Source of the DNA: Phycisphaerae bacterium
GTDB taxonomy: Bacteria; Planctomycetota; Phycisphaerae; SM23-33
DNA length: 33,729 bases
Assembly: GCA_021108335.1 (NCBI GenBank)
Contig: JAIORC010000075.1
Coordinates: 1-33,729 of the forward strand
Direction: 5' to 3'
Shown here: positions 24,321 through 32,004 of the stretch, in pieces
Layout of the letters: each line of letters starts with the position of its first letter
How positions within the stretch are numbered: position 1 is the first letter of the stretch
The notes under the pieces: model-generated
Seen by the model: only the letters and a program-made list of their open reading frames with translations
Databases searched by the model: none
What the model was told of the DNA's origin: nothing
Program-made: the position numbers and the translations under genes

Positions 24321-25550
24321 TTACGGGTTCCCGGTAATCGCGACGCTGCCGGAATAGACTATCCCGTCAATTGTAGCCATGACGTAGACGGTCTTATTTG
24401 TGGCCGTATCGATATTCATGTTTGCGTAACCACTACTGTTTGTGATTACTTCGTAGTCCGCATCTGCTTCAACCTCTCGCATTTGTTCGCCAGTGAGTAC
24501 AGAAAAAACAGTCTGTGGATCTGGTTCGGATTTATCGGCATCGGCAATCCAAACACGCATGAATATTTCTTTTGCGAGATTGTTCCCGGCAACATCCTTG
24601 ACTTGAATCGCCATTGTACCAGTGCCGTCCGCATCATCAGTGCCAGTCAATACAATCGTCGGAATCAAGTCTTGTAGAGCGGCGGCAAGCTTCGCGACGG
24701 TAACGGAACTATCGGTCGGCGTTCGCTCATTTGTGTTCCGCGAGTCGGTATTTGTAACATACGGATTCCCGACTGACGGTGTGCCGGATGTACCTTCCAA
24801 GGCATCTTTCTCTGTGGCAGACGGTAAATCAGTGTGGTCATAGGTTGACTCGTGCGTAGTCATGGTGCCGGCGTCTTCGTAGTCGCTGTCTTTGTGGCCG
24901 GAATCGGCCAAGTTGCCGTTGGCGTCCAGGGCCGCAAAATTACCGGCCGTCGGGGCAGCTACTTTATCAGCCTTGGTCGGATGCAAATGCAATGCGTCGG
25001 CGTCCGAGCCGTCAGAAAGGGTTTCAGCTTCGGTGCCGGTGATGTTAGTGGCCTGGAAAAAGGCAGCGGCCTCGGCCATGTCGGCAGCGGTGAGTCCGCT
25101 GCAGACGGTCAGCATTGTCCGGCCTCGATAGTCGGTTATGTCGTCGTGATCGTAAACGCCTGCGGCGGTTACGATAGTCGCCAGGGGCAGGTGCGGCGTA
25201 GCCGAGGCCGTGGGAAATCCGGTAGTGTTTACCGTCAATACGCCGGCGGCGGTGAGGTAGATGTAATTCGTGGCGTTATTCGTAAGCGACTGTTCGGAAA
25301 CTCCGGCGTAGTTGACGGCGGTGTCGCCGTTGAGGTATCGCCCGGCCCGGACGCCGAAGGTAAGGTCGCCGTCTTTGAAGACGCGCAGGTCGCCGGCCCG
25401 GCGGGCGACGTCCAGCAGGCGGTAGAGCATTTTGTAGAACGACGTGTAATACGGCGACTCATAGATCGTCGGGAAAGCAACCTCTTGCTCGAAGTCGGAA
25501 GTGCCGGAAAGTGCATTCAATTCGCTGTCGGTAAGATAGGATTCAGTCAT
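24321..25550 (-). CDS. Tail-fibre-like phage protein
   Basis: A 409-aa protein. The N-terminal segment (SYLTDSELNALSGTSDFEQE, then TIYESPYYTSFYKMLYRLLD) is followed by a beta-rich region with fibre-type motifs (LTFGVRAGRYLNGDTAVNYA, YIYLTAAGVLTV, HLPLATIVTAAGV). The central HTDLPSATEKDALEG and ALHLHPTKAD segments resemble collar/fibre shaft repeats. The C-terminal roughly 100 residues form a beta-sandwich-like domain (IVLTGTDDADGTGTMAIQVK, VYVMATIDGIVYSGSVAITG) that may be Ig-like. GGAGATAACC precedes the ATG. Host recognition is inferred. Confidence 0.6.
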   Translation of the reverse strand: MTESYLTDSELNALSGTSDFEQEVAFPTIYESPYYTSFYKMLYRLLDVARRAGDLRVFKDGDLTFGVRAGRYLNGDTAVNYAGVSEQSLTNNATNYIYLTAAGVLTVNTTGFPTASATPHLPLATIVTAAGVYDHDDITDYRGRTMLTVCSGLTAADMAEAAAFFQATNITGTEAETLSDGSDADALHLHPTKADKVAAPTAGNFAALDANGNLADSGHKDSDYEDAGTMTTHESTYDHTDLPSATEKDALEGTSGTPSVGNPYVTNTDSRNTNERTPTDSSVTVAKLAAALQDLIPTIVLTGTDDADGTGTMAIQVKDVAGNNLAKEIFMRVWIADADKSEPDPQTVFSVLTGEQMREVEADADYEVITNSSGYANMNIDTATNKTVYVMATIDGIVYSGSVAITGNP

Positions 25551-25593
25551 TGGTTATCTCCATTGTTTTCGTTGCGTTTTCAGTCATTGGTAA

Positions 25594-25781
25594 AAAACAG
25601 GAACCGGGAACCAGGAACTGGGAACCGGGAACAACAAAAACACAGCAAAGCAAAACGGCGACAATGTGTTGTGTTGTTGTTCATGGTTCCTGTTTTTCCC
25701 GGTTCCTGTTTCCCAGTTCCCGTTGTTAGTTGTTCCTGTTTTTCCCCCGGTTCCCAGTTCCTGGTTCCCGGTTCCTGTTTT
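25594..25781. repeat. 36-bp perfect inverted repeat of GGAACC units inside the phage operon
   Basis: The left arm 25594-25629 and right arm 25746-25781 are perfect reverse complements. They are built from GGAACCGGGAACCAGGAACT-type units, and the 116-base spacer holds more GGTTCC/TTCCCGG units. It lies in the 264-base gap between two tail genes. That gap otherwise holds only TCATTGG/CATTAG repeats (25581-25590, 25791-25820), with no gene seen. Confidence 0.85.
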
Positions 25782-25790
25782 CCCGTTGTT

Positions 25791-25820
25791 TAGTCATTAG
25801 ACATTGGTCATTAGTCATTG
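25791..25820. repeat. TAGNCATTAG-type repeat, copy 4
   Basis: TTTAGTCATTAGACATTGGT followed by CATTAGTCATTG. The minus-strand stop codon of the 243-aa tail gene (TGA at 25815-25817) lies within it. Confidence 0.75.
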
Positions 25821-26546
25821 TTTTATTGTCAAAGTCAGTTGGTTGGTGGCGGGGTTGTAGTTGGTGGCTGTCAGGCCGGCAGCCGGGTTTGGCGGCGGAT
25901 GGGCCTGGTGGGTTTCTTCCGTCGCGGTGGATTCCTCCCCGTCGGCGGAGCGAACCCGCAGTTCGATATGGTGCAGGCCTTCGACGGTCAGCGGCAGTTC
26001 GATGTCCAGCAAATCTCCCCCGACGCCGAACGGCCCGACGCCCCAGTTGCCGGCCCCGAAACCAGGCCCGCGGTCGCCGTCGATGCCGAAGCCCCCCCTG
26101 CCGAATTCGCCCAGGCCGAACCCCCAGTGCGGAACGGACGGCGGCCAGATGTCGCGGAGAATCGCCGGCGTCTCACCGACGGTGCCGGTGGCGTTATCGT
26201 GATACACCGCCAGTTGATCGCCGGGCCAATGCGTAATGCTTCGTACCACGACAGGCCGATACGCCCAGCCTGGCTCACCGACGATATCCGGCAGTTCGTC
26301 GGCAAAATCCACTGCCCGGTCGTCATACGCGACAGCCGCAACGGCAAGCTCTCGCGGGGTATCATCAGCCGTAATTTCAAACGTCCGCTGCTCCGGCAGA
26401 TCGGTAAAATCCCCAAGCCGCCCGTTGACGTACAACTGATGCACCATGCCGGCGTTCGCCGACCGGAAGGCCAGCTTCCAGCCGAGTGGCCGGCCCAGCG
26501 GCGTCAGTTCCAGCCGGTCGATATTGTCGATTACTACGTGGCTCAT
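25815..26546 (-). CDS. Glycine-rich phage tail protein
   Basis: A 243-aa protein. N-terminal FN3-like strands (LGWKLAFRSANAGMVHQLYV, then DDTPRELAVAAVAYDD) are followed by a Gly/Phe-rich stretch near residues 140-178 (GFGLGEFGRGGFGIDGDRG, GVGPFGVGG). Another beta segment follows (IELPLTVEGLHHIELRVRSA). Such glycine-rich spacers are common in tail-tip proteins. Exact role unknown. It overlaps the preceding gene by four bases and its stop codon lies in a dispersed repeat. Confidence 0.55.
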   Translation of the reverse strand: MSHVVIDNIDRLELTPLGRPLGWKLAFRSANAGMVHQLYVNGRLGDFTDLPEQRTFEITADDTPRELAVAAVAYDDRAVDFADELPDIVGEPGWAYRPVVVRSITHWPGDQLAVYHDNATGTVGETPAILRDIWPPSVPHWGFGLGEFGRGGFGIDGDRGPGFGAGNWGVGPFGVGGDLLDIELPLTVEGLHHIELRVRSADGEESTATEETHQAHPPPNPAAGLTATNYNPATNQLTLTIKQ

Positions 26547-26908
26547 GGCAGTTGCCTGTACGTGATTCGATAGTCGCAGTAGAACGCCCTGCCGCGACGG
26601 AGCGGCGTTTCAAGCTGGAAGCTCTCCAGCAGCACGTTGGAATATGTCTGGTTGTGATTGTCGGTGAGGCTGTGGAGTTGGCCGTCGGCCTTGGCCTGGA
26701 TCGCGTCGATAAGCGATTGCAAAGCCGAGGCGCTGCCGGCGGAAAGCCTGCCGGTCTGGACGACGGTACGGCTGCGTTTACCGAGGTCGAACACCAACTC
26801 GCCGTCAAGACCGACGAATCCGCGGCGGACAGTCTGCCGCTCCCACGGGCCGGGCGTAATCTCGCAAGGCCCGGACGAAAATAACGATTGCGAATCAAGG
26901 CTGGTCAT
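26543..26908 (-). CDS. Small phage tail protein
   Basis: A 121-aa protein starting MTSLDSQSLFSSGPCEITPG. The sequence RTVVQTGRLSAGSASALQSL, then HSLTDNHNQTYSNVLLESF, resembles small tail or baseplate proteins with a GpU/distal-tail-like beta barrel, but no family is certain. An upstream in-frame start at 27013 would overlap the previous gene by more than 100 bases. The ATG at 26908 has GGGAG upstream and the usual ATGA overlap with that gene. Confidence 0.55.
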   Translation of the reverse strand: MTSLDSQSLFSSGPCEITPGPWERQTVRRGFVGLDGELVFDLGKRSRTVVQTGRLSAGSASALQSLIDAIQAKADGQLHSLTDNHNQTYSNVLLESFQLETPLRRGRAFYCDYRITYRQLP

Positions 26909-27309
26909 CAGGCTGCTCCCGCGGTAAATGGATCGGTCGTGCCGTCGGATGATCGGACGGCGAAACTCAGCGTCGCCTCGGCAAGGTTTGCCTGCGAGTA
27001 GGCCAGTTCGCATCCGACCAGGACGGTGCCGGTGAGGGTAATTGTCCGTGAGGTGTTATCGTCGGCACAGACGACCTCGATGCTCAGCGTCCCTTCCCGC
27101 CCCAACTCCAGGCCTTCAGCCGCGGCGGTGTCGCGGGTTCGCAGTTCGGCGGTGAGCGTCGCCGGGGCGGTTTCCAGGCTGGTGGGGAAGGTGTGATTAT
27201 CCGCCGTCGCCGGCAACGGCTTTCGGCTGCGGGAGATTTTAAGTCCCATCGGCAGCGAGAGCGACACGCCGTCGAACCCGGCGGATTTTATTCGAGCGTA
27301 ACGGCTCAT
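26908..27309 (-). CDS. Small phage tail/neck protein
   Basis: A 133-aa protein starting MSRYARIKSAGFDGVSL. It has alternating beta strands (PATLTAELRTRD, GTLSIEVVCADD, SRTITLTGTVLVG, EATLSFAVRSSDG). By position after the tail-completion-like gene and by its beta-rich character it might be a tail-tube-like protein, but no family is recognised. It overlaps both neighbours by a few bases (ATGA), so it belongs to a tightly coupled unit. Confidence 0.5.
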   Translation of the reverse strand: MSRYARIKSAGFDGVSLSLPMGLKISRSRKPLPATADNHTFPTSLETAPATLTAELRTRDTAAAEGLELGREGTLSIEVVCADDNTSRTITLTGTVLVGCELAYSQANLAEATLSFAVRSSDGTTDPFTAGAA

Positions 27310-27740
27310 GCGCCACCTCCCACCTGCTCGTAGTGGCATTTGACGGCAAGGCGAATCTCGGCTGCCGGGGCGCGAACGTCATCTGGCAGGGTACTTTTAA
27401 TTTCCGTCGCCAGGCCGATGGGCAAATCGCCGCAAAGTCCGTCGCGATATGGATCTTCCATCAGGGCGTCGGCGAGGGTTTCGCTGAGGTCAACGGTTCG
27501 CGTGATTCCCTCCATCGCCGTCGCCGCACGGGTTCGCACGAGAATTTCCGCCTCCAGCCGCACCCATTGAGTATCGCCGGTGTCGTCGGCTGGGAAAATC
27601 TGCCGGCCCTCGAAAAGCACTTCCGCACTCGGGACAGCCGAGTTCGAACCCATCGGCCCGATGGAAACCATCGCCAGTTCGCCGGTGCTGCGGAGCGTTT
27701 CGGCGAGGTCGTTAAGGATGTCGTTTGCCACTGATGTCAT
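27306..27740 (-). CDS. Tail-completion-like phage protein
   Basis: A 144-aa protein starting MTSVANDILNDLAETLRS. An N-terminal helix, then VRLEAEILVRTRAATAMEGI, TVDLSETLADALMEDPYR and a C-terminal EIRLAVKCHYEQVGG strand match the alpha/beta plan of tail terminator or minor tail proteins that cap the tail tube. AGAGGG precedes the ATG at 27740. An upstream in-frame start would run into the preceding gene. Confidence 0.5.
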   Translation of the reverse strand: MTSVANDILNDLAETLRSTGELAMVSIGPMGSNSAVPSAEVLFEGRQIFPADDTGDTQWVRLEAEILVRTRAATAMEGITRTVDLSETLADALMEDPYRDGLCGDLPIGLATEIKSTLPDDVRAPAAEIRLAVKCHYEQVGGGA

Positions 27741-27742
27741 GG

Positions 27743-28396
27743 TTAGACCCTCTTGAGTGAAACGTTGCCAAGGGTTCGCGTCCGCTCGGCCTCGCCGTCG
27801 CCGTCGATGTCCACCGCCAGGCGGAGCTGGTTCTGCATACGCTTGAATTCGTCGCGGTAATACTCCGCTTTGATCCAATTGGCGTCGTGCGGGCGGGCGT
27901 TATCGGCCCGGGCCAGGTACAACTTCGCCAGCACGCCGGCAACGGCGGTGTGCTTCAACTGAACCGAGTCGGCGAAGTCCGCGGCGACAATCCCCGCCGC
28001 TTCGGAAATCCGCCGAAGCTTCTCGGCCAGGCCGCCGGAGACGTTTGCGATCTGCGCAGCGAACGTGCGGACGTAAAAATTCAACGACGTTCCCGCCAGC
28101 GGTGCGATGGCGTCGGCGTCGGTGTCGGCTCGCAGAACCGAGACCGTCAACGCCGTAGCCGAATCCACGGAAATGATTTCCAACGCCGTTCCCTCGGCGG
28201 GAATAGTTTGGGTAACGCACAGCACCATTCCCGCAGCCAGGCCCGCCGAAGTGAAGTCGCTGCCGGCGGAAGTAAACGTCGTGCCGCTTAACGCGCCGTC
28301 GCTGCCGGCGGCGATTTGCTGCCCGCTGCCTCCGCCGCCCAGATAGGCGATTGGTTCGACAGCCAGGATGTCTCTATCCAGACAGAAACTGCTCAT
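27743..28396 (-). CDS. Head-tail connector-like phage protein
   Basis: A 217-aa protein lying directly after the major capsid gene, the usual place for adaptors. The N-terminal half has a beta module (FTSAGLAAGMVLCVTQTIPA, ALEIISVDSATALTVSVLRA) reminiscent of the VGDQIQ...LVTAVSSDTLTVARGYGA module in the major capsid protein. The C-terminal half is helical (AEKLRRISEAAGIVAADFAD, EYYRDEFKRMQNQLRLAVDI), as in gp6-type head-completion proteins. GGAAGGAG lies about 20 bases upstream, with GAGGAATTCACC nearer to the ATG. Confidence 0.5.
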   Translation of the reverse strand: MSSFCLDRDILAVEPIAYLGGGGSGQQIAAGSDGALSGTTFTSAGSDFTSAGLAAGMVLCVTQTIPAEGTALEIISVDSATALTVSVLRADTDADAIAPLAGTSLNFYVRTFAAQIANVSGGLAEKLRRISEAAGIVAADFADSVQLKHTAVAGVLAKLYLARADNARPHDANWIKAEYYRDEFKRMQNQLRLAVDIDGDGEAERTRTLGNVSLKRV

Positions 28397-28508
28397 GGTG
28401 AATTCCTCGTGTGTTGGAAGGAGTAAACGAAACCTCTTAAAGGGAACTTCTTAAACAAAATCCCTAAAGAAAATCTTTAAAAATCGCCGCTCCCCTGCCG
28501 TCCCCGCC

Positions 28509-28524
28509 CGCCCCCGAAGGGGCG
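28509..28524 (-). promoter_or_regulatory. UUCG-capped GC hairpin after the major capsid gene
   Basis: On the minus strand CGCCCC-TTCG-GGGGCG forms a 6-bp stem with a UUCG tetraloop 33 bases after the capsid stop. No U tract follows directly, so it may stabilise or attenuate the message rather than terminate it. The rest of the 160-base gap is A/T-rich with TTTAAG/TTTAGGGA units. Confidence 0.55.
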
Positions 28525-28556
28525 AACAGGAAGGCGGGAAGATGAATCAGGTTACG

Positions 28557-29714
28557 CTAGGCGGAGACGTCCAGGTTGGTGATGATGCCGTGGGCCTCCT
28601 GGTTGCGAAGCTCCGCGGTGTACTCGCCGATGACCTCGCCGGCTTCGAAGTCGCCGGTGGACGCCAGGGGCTTGTAGTGGAAGTTTCGGCCGGCCAGCGG
28701 CAGTACGTCGATACGGCTGGAGTCCAGCAGCAGAATCGTATCGGTGGGCACCGAGCGGCTGAGGACAATCCGGCAGACGCCGAAATCGCTTTCGTACATG
28801 CTGACCATGTCGCGGTAGGAGTCGTCCTTGTTGCCGTAGCTGCGCGAGGACGTGATGAACCCGTTGATCCGCCGCTTCTGGTAGCCGTTGACCACGATGG
28901 TGTCGATGCGGCTGGAGGCGTTCTCCCAAATGTTCCGCATCGCCAGGTTCAACTGCTGCTCCGTCAGGTCGGTGTCCGACGGGAAGTCCGAATCGGTGGG
29001 CTTGAAGATGTTGGTCGTCAGCGAGGGGATAATGCCCTTCATGCTCCGGCGGACGGTTGACGAACCCTGCGGCGTGCTGCTCGCGGCGGCACCGTTGATG
29101 ACGGTGTTTTCCAGGTCGCGCAGCAATTCGCGGATGCGCTCCTGTTTCTGGTAATCCAGTTCGTCGTTGACGGACAACTTGCGAACAGCCAGGTCGCTGC
29201 CGGAAACGCGGACGGCGGAGGTGAATATCTGCGTCCAGTTGCCGCGACGGACGCGGTCGGAGAATCGCATCGTGGGGGCCTCGTCGCCTTCGAGGGCGGC
29301 GTTGCCGAGGATGTTGATGACCTTGTCGTCGGCGAGGTCTTCGGGAATGGTCGCGCCGTAGCCGCGGGCAACGGTCAGCGTGTCGGAACTGACTGCCGTT
29401 ACCAGCATCAGCTCGCTGCTGCCGGTAGCCTGTATCTGATCGCCGACGCGGAAACGCTCGCCGTGATCCACGTCGAAGGTGGTGTCCGCCGCCGGATCGG
29501 TCCAGGTGGCGTCGTCAATGGCGTCCTTGTTCGGCAGCAGCGAATCTTCCAGCCATTCGTGATAGGTGCTGGTCGCGGCCCGCTGCGGGTCGCCGAAGTG
29601 ATCCAGCAGCGGCGTTTCGTACGGCGAAACGATGCCGATGATATCGGATACATCCTCGGCGATTTCCGGGAGGGTCGAGCCGGCGGTGTAAGTTGCTTTT
29701 CCTGTAAAACTCAT
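28557..29714 (-). CDS. Major capsid protein, SU10/DUF5309 type
   Basis: A 385-aa HK97-fold capsid subunit of the SU10-like (DUF5309) group. Visible features are an N-terminal DIIGIVSPYETPLLDHFG segment, an inserted beta module (GERFRVGDQIQATGSSELML, TVARGYGATIP), RGNWTQIFTSAVRVSGSDLA and LRDLENTVINGAAASSTPQG with a following RRSMKGI. The C terminus includes TIVVNGYQKRRINGFI and SRIDVLPLAGRNFHYKPLAS. These match the family from memory. Length is typical, it lies downstream of the scaffold-like gene, and a good AAGGAAATCCC site precedes the ATG. No prohead protease gene is nearby. Confidence 0.8.
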   Translation of the reverse strand: MSFTGKATYTAGSTLPEIAEDVSDIIGIVSPYETPLLDHFGDPQRAATSTYHEWLEDSLLPNKDAIDDATWTDPAADTTFDVDHGERFRVGDQIQATGSSELMLVTAVSSDTLTVARGYGATIPEDLADDKVINILGNAALEGDEAPTMRFSDRVRRGNWTQIFTSAVRVSGSDLAVRKLSVNDELDYQKQERIRELLRDLENTVINGAAASSTPQGSSTVRRSMKGIIPSLTTNIFKPTDSDFPSDTDLTEQQLNLAMRNIWENASSRIDTIVVNGYQKRRINGFITSSRSYGNKDDSYRDMVSMYESDFGVCRIVLSRSVPTDTILLLDSSRIDVLPLAGRNFHYKPLASTGDFEAGEVIGEYTAELRNQEAHGIITNLDVSA

Positions 29715-29763
29715 GGGATTTCCTTTCGTTGAATTTAATTAACTGTTTCTGATATTTCGTGAT

Positions 29764-30348
29764 TTACGGCGTCATGTTCGAGGCCTGTCGTCGGAGGCGC
29801 AGATACTCGGCCATGTCTTTGCGATTGCCGGACGCCGTGGCCCGCTGGGCGACGGTGGCAATCTGTGTTGCCTCGGAAAGCTGCGGGCCTCGTGCGGAAC
29901 TGGTTACCGACGGCATGGCCCGGGCCGGTATCACCGTGTCGCTTGCCCGCAAAAAGGGCTTGCTCTGCAGAAGTTGCTCGACAGCCCCGCGAAGTTGATC
30001 GTCCGCGAGGTCTTTGGTGAGATCAACCCGCCTGGCCAACAGCAGCGACGCGGTTTCGATATCGACCGCGCCGGCCTCAGCCAGCATCCTATCGACGTTC
30101 CGACTGTTTTCCACCTCAGCCAATCGCATGTTCGTCTCGTCGCGTTGGGCCTCGGCGGTCGCCAATTCGTCGTTGCGGCTGTCCAGTCGCATATGTAATT
30201 CCTTGAGCTGCTGCTCGAATTCGTTGACACGGGCCTCGGCCTGCTGGGCACGCCGGCGATACTTGATGGACTCCGCCACCGGGACGAGTCGCGCACCGCC
30301 GTCATCGGCAAGGGTCTGGTCTGCTTGTTCGGAAATTTGTTCGGTCAT
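29764..30348 (-). CDS. Scaffold-like phage protein
   Basis: A 194-aa, highly charged protein with a long coiled coil (about residues 28-85; YRRRAQQAEARVNEFEQQLK and following heptads). A C-terminal helix-rich tail ends in DMAEYLRLRRQASNM. Its place between portal and major capsid protein and its composition fit a scaffolding protein guiding procapsid assembly. The terminal basic helix may contact the capsid protein, which is inference. The ribosome site is weak (AGGAAACACA). Confidence 0.65.
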   Translation of the reverse strand: MTEQISEQADQTLADDGGARLVPVAESIKYRRRAQQAEARVNEFEQQLKELHMRLDSRNDELATAEAQRDETNMRLAEVENSRNVDRMLAEAGAVDIETASLLLARRVDLTKDLADDQLRGAVEQLLQSKPFLRASDTVIPARAMPSVTSSARGPQLSEATQIATVAQRATASGNRKDMAEYLRLRRQASNMTP

Positions 30349-30408
30349 TGTGTTTCCTGAGTGATGGTTTGTGTGAATAGGATGCGTGGCAAACGTTTTT
30401 TACATTGC

Positions 30409-32004
30409 TTACTTTTCTTCGATGGCGTCGCGGCTGTAGCCCAGTTCCGCCAGGATGCGATCGGCAGGTACGCCGAGTTGCTGTTTGATCTGTGCGTCGT
30501 GGAGCCGCTGGGTTTCGTCGGTCGGCAGCGGATTGGGCCAATGGATTTCGATTCGCCGGTCGGCGGGACTGGTCGGCAGCACGCCGCTGCGATCCAGCCA
30601 GTCCAGCGCCAGTTCCACAATGCCCTGCAACCCGTCGGCGAAGGTCAGCCGCTTGCGGGCCGTGCGGCTCAGCAGGCCGCTGAGGGTAATCTTCAGCGCG
30701 GTGGCGCTGGAGAGGTTGCCGAGCTTGTCGCGGAGCAGACCCGCTGCCAGCGGCGTAACGCCGGACATCTTGTCGAGCGCCTGGCGAACCTGCTCGATGT
30801 GAATATCCTCACTGGGCGAACCGTCGTCGGAGCCGAACTCCTCGATGCTGGCCTGGAGGTTCTGGGTGGCCCACATCTGCCCCGGGCCGACCGGCCGCTC
30901 CAGAAAATCGTCAATACCCTTGCCGAGATACATCTTGAACGATTGATACGTTACGCGATGCGCCCGGTCGGACAGCCGCGTGTTCAGCTCGTCCTGCAGA
31001 GGTATCAGCGGCTCGACGTCGCTTTGGCCGGCGTACGTGCCCGGCGAAGCGATGTTCTGCACGTGCACAATCGGAATGCGTCCCAGGGCGTTTGGCCCCT
31101 CAGCCACGAGCAGGCGGTCTTCGTATCGCTGCCACCAGTCGGCTCCGAGAATTTCGACCACCTCCACGGTTTCGGGCGAGCCGTCGCCGCCTCGGCCCCC
31201 GCCGAATCGCAGCCAGGGCTTCTTCGCCGCAGCCATTCGCGAGGGGTGCTTGTAGAACCGTTGAATCCAGTAGCGTGTGCGGCGGTAATCGTTCTCGTCG
31301 AGAATCGGCAGAACGCGGGCAGCCTCGATTGTCTCCAGCCGCAACTGCTTCGCGAGTTGCACGGCACGGGCGATATCCAGCTTGCCGGCGGCGGAGTCGG
31401 GAGTGCCCGGCCGGCCCGCCGAGGGACGATTGTTGCTCGTCTCCTCGACGGGCGTACCCGCGGGCTGGGCAAGGGCAGGAATCGCGGGCCAGTCGGCCGG
31501 AATGCGAAGGGCAATATCAACAAATCCAAACACAGCACCGTAAAGCCCCAGCTCCTGCAACAGAACCGTGCCGCCATTGGCGCCCAGCATCGCCGCGATC
31601 ACTTCTTCAATCGCAGTTGCGAGGTCGGCGTCGGCAGCTTTGGAGCGGATGTTTATTTCGCCGCCGAACAGAAAATCCACCATCGTCGAAATACGCCAGC
31701 CGATGTCGTTCTCGATGACGACCTCCTTGCGGCGTAAATCGGTCAGATGCTCGCTGCCGCCGCCGGATCGCTGCACGCCGGTAATGCGGGCGGGCAGGCC
31801 GACTTCCTGGGCGAGAAAATACGGGCGGCTGTTCTCGTTCAGCGACCCCGCCGAAACACCCGTCGCCGGAACCAGCGGATTACGATAGTAATTCCAAAGC
31901 CGATTGTGGAACGACTCGTTCCGCAAGGCCTGCTGATCCACGAGATGGGCGATGTACTCGGCGTTAATGTCGGGGTCTTGAAAATTATTCAATTCAAATG
32001 CCAT
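30409..32004 (-). CDS. Phage portal protein
   Basis: A 531-aa protein fitting the dodecameric DNA-entry portal. The N-terminal region (LWNYYRNPLVPATG, RRKEVVIENDIGWRISTMVD) leads into a wing domain with ADWWQRYEDRLLV and GRIPIVHVQNIASPGTY. A stem/clip helical pattern follows (EPLIPLQDELNTRLSDRAHR, TPLAAGLLRDKLGNLSSATA). A C-terminal crown region has ALDWLDRSGVLP and PNPLPTDETQRLHDA. This order is typical of portals paired with HK97-fold capsids. GAGGAG lies nine bases before the ATG. It is the first gene of the operon. No terminase lies upstream; purB follows in the opposite orientation. Confidence 0.82.
   Translation of the reverse strand: MAFELNNFQDPDINAEYIAHLVDQQALRNESFHNRLWNYYRNPLVPATGVSAGSLNENSRPYFLAQEVGLPARITGVQRSGGGSEHLTDLRRKEVVIENDIGWRISTMVDFLFGGEINIRSKAADADLATAIEEVIAAMLGANGGTVLLQELGLYGAVFGFVDIALRIPADWPAIPALAQPAGTPVEETSNNRPSAGRPGTPDSAAGKLDIARAVQLAKQLRLETIEAARVLPILDENDYRRTRYWIQRFYKHPSRMAAAKKPWLRFGGGRGGDGSPETVEVVEILGADWWQRYEDRLLVAEGPNALGRIPIVHVQNIASPGTYAGQSDVEPLIPLQDELNTRLSDRAHRVTYQSFKMYLGKGIDDFLERPVGPGQMWATQNLQASIEEFGSDDGSPSEDIHIEQVRQALDKMSGVTPLAAGLLRDKLGNLSSATALKITLSGLLSRTARKRLTFADGLQGIVELALDWLDRSGVLPTSPADRRIEIHWPNPLPTDETQRLHDAQIKQQLGVPADRILAELGYSRDAIEEK

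Noticed and set aside
25590-25790. GGAACC unit array as a CRISPR array
   Set aside because: The units are short, overlapping and inverted, without regular repeat-spacer spacing, and no cas gene is present.
30361-31737. Long plus-strand open frame of 458 codons
   Set aside because: Antisense to the portal gene with no recognisable domains. The portal frame has a good ribosome site and family-like sequence.
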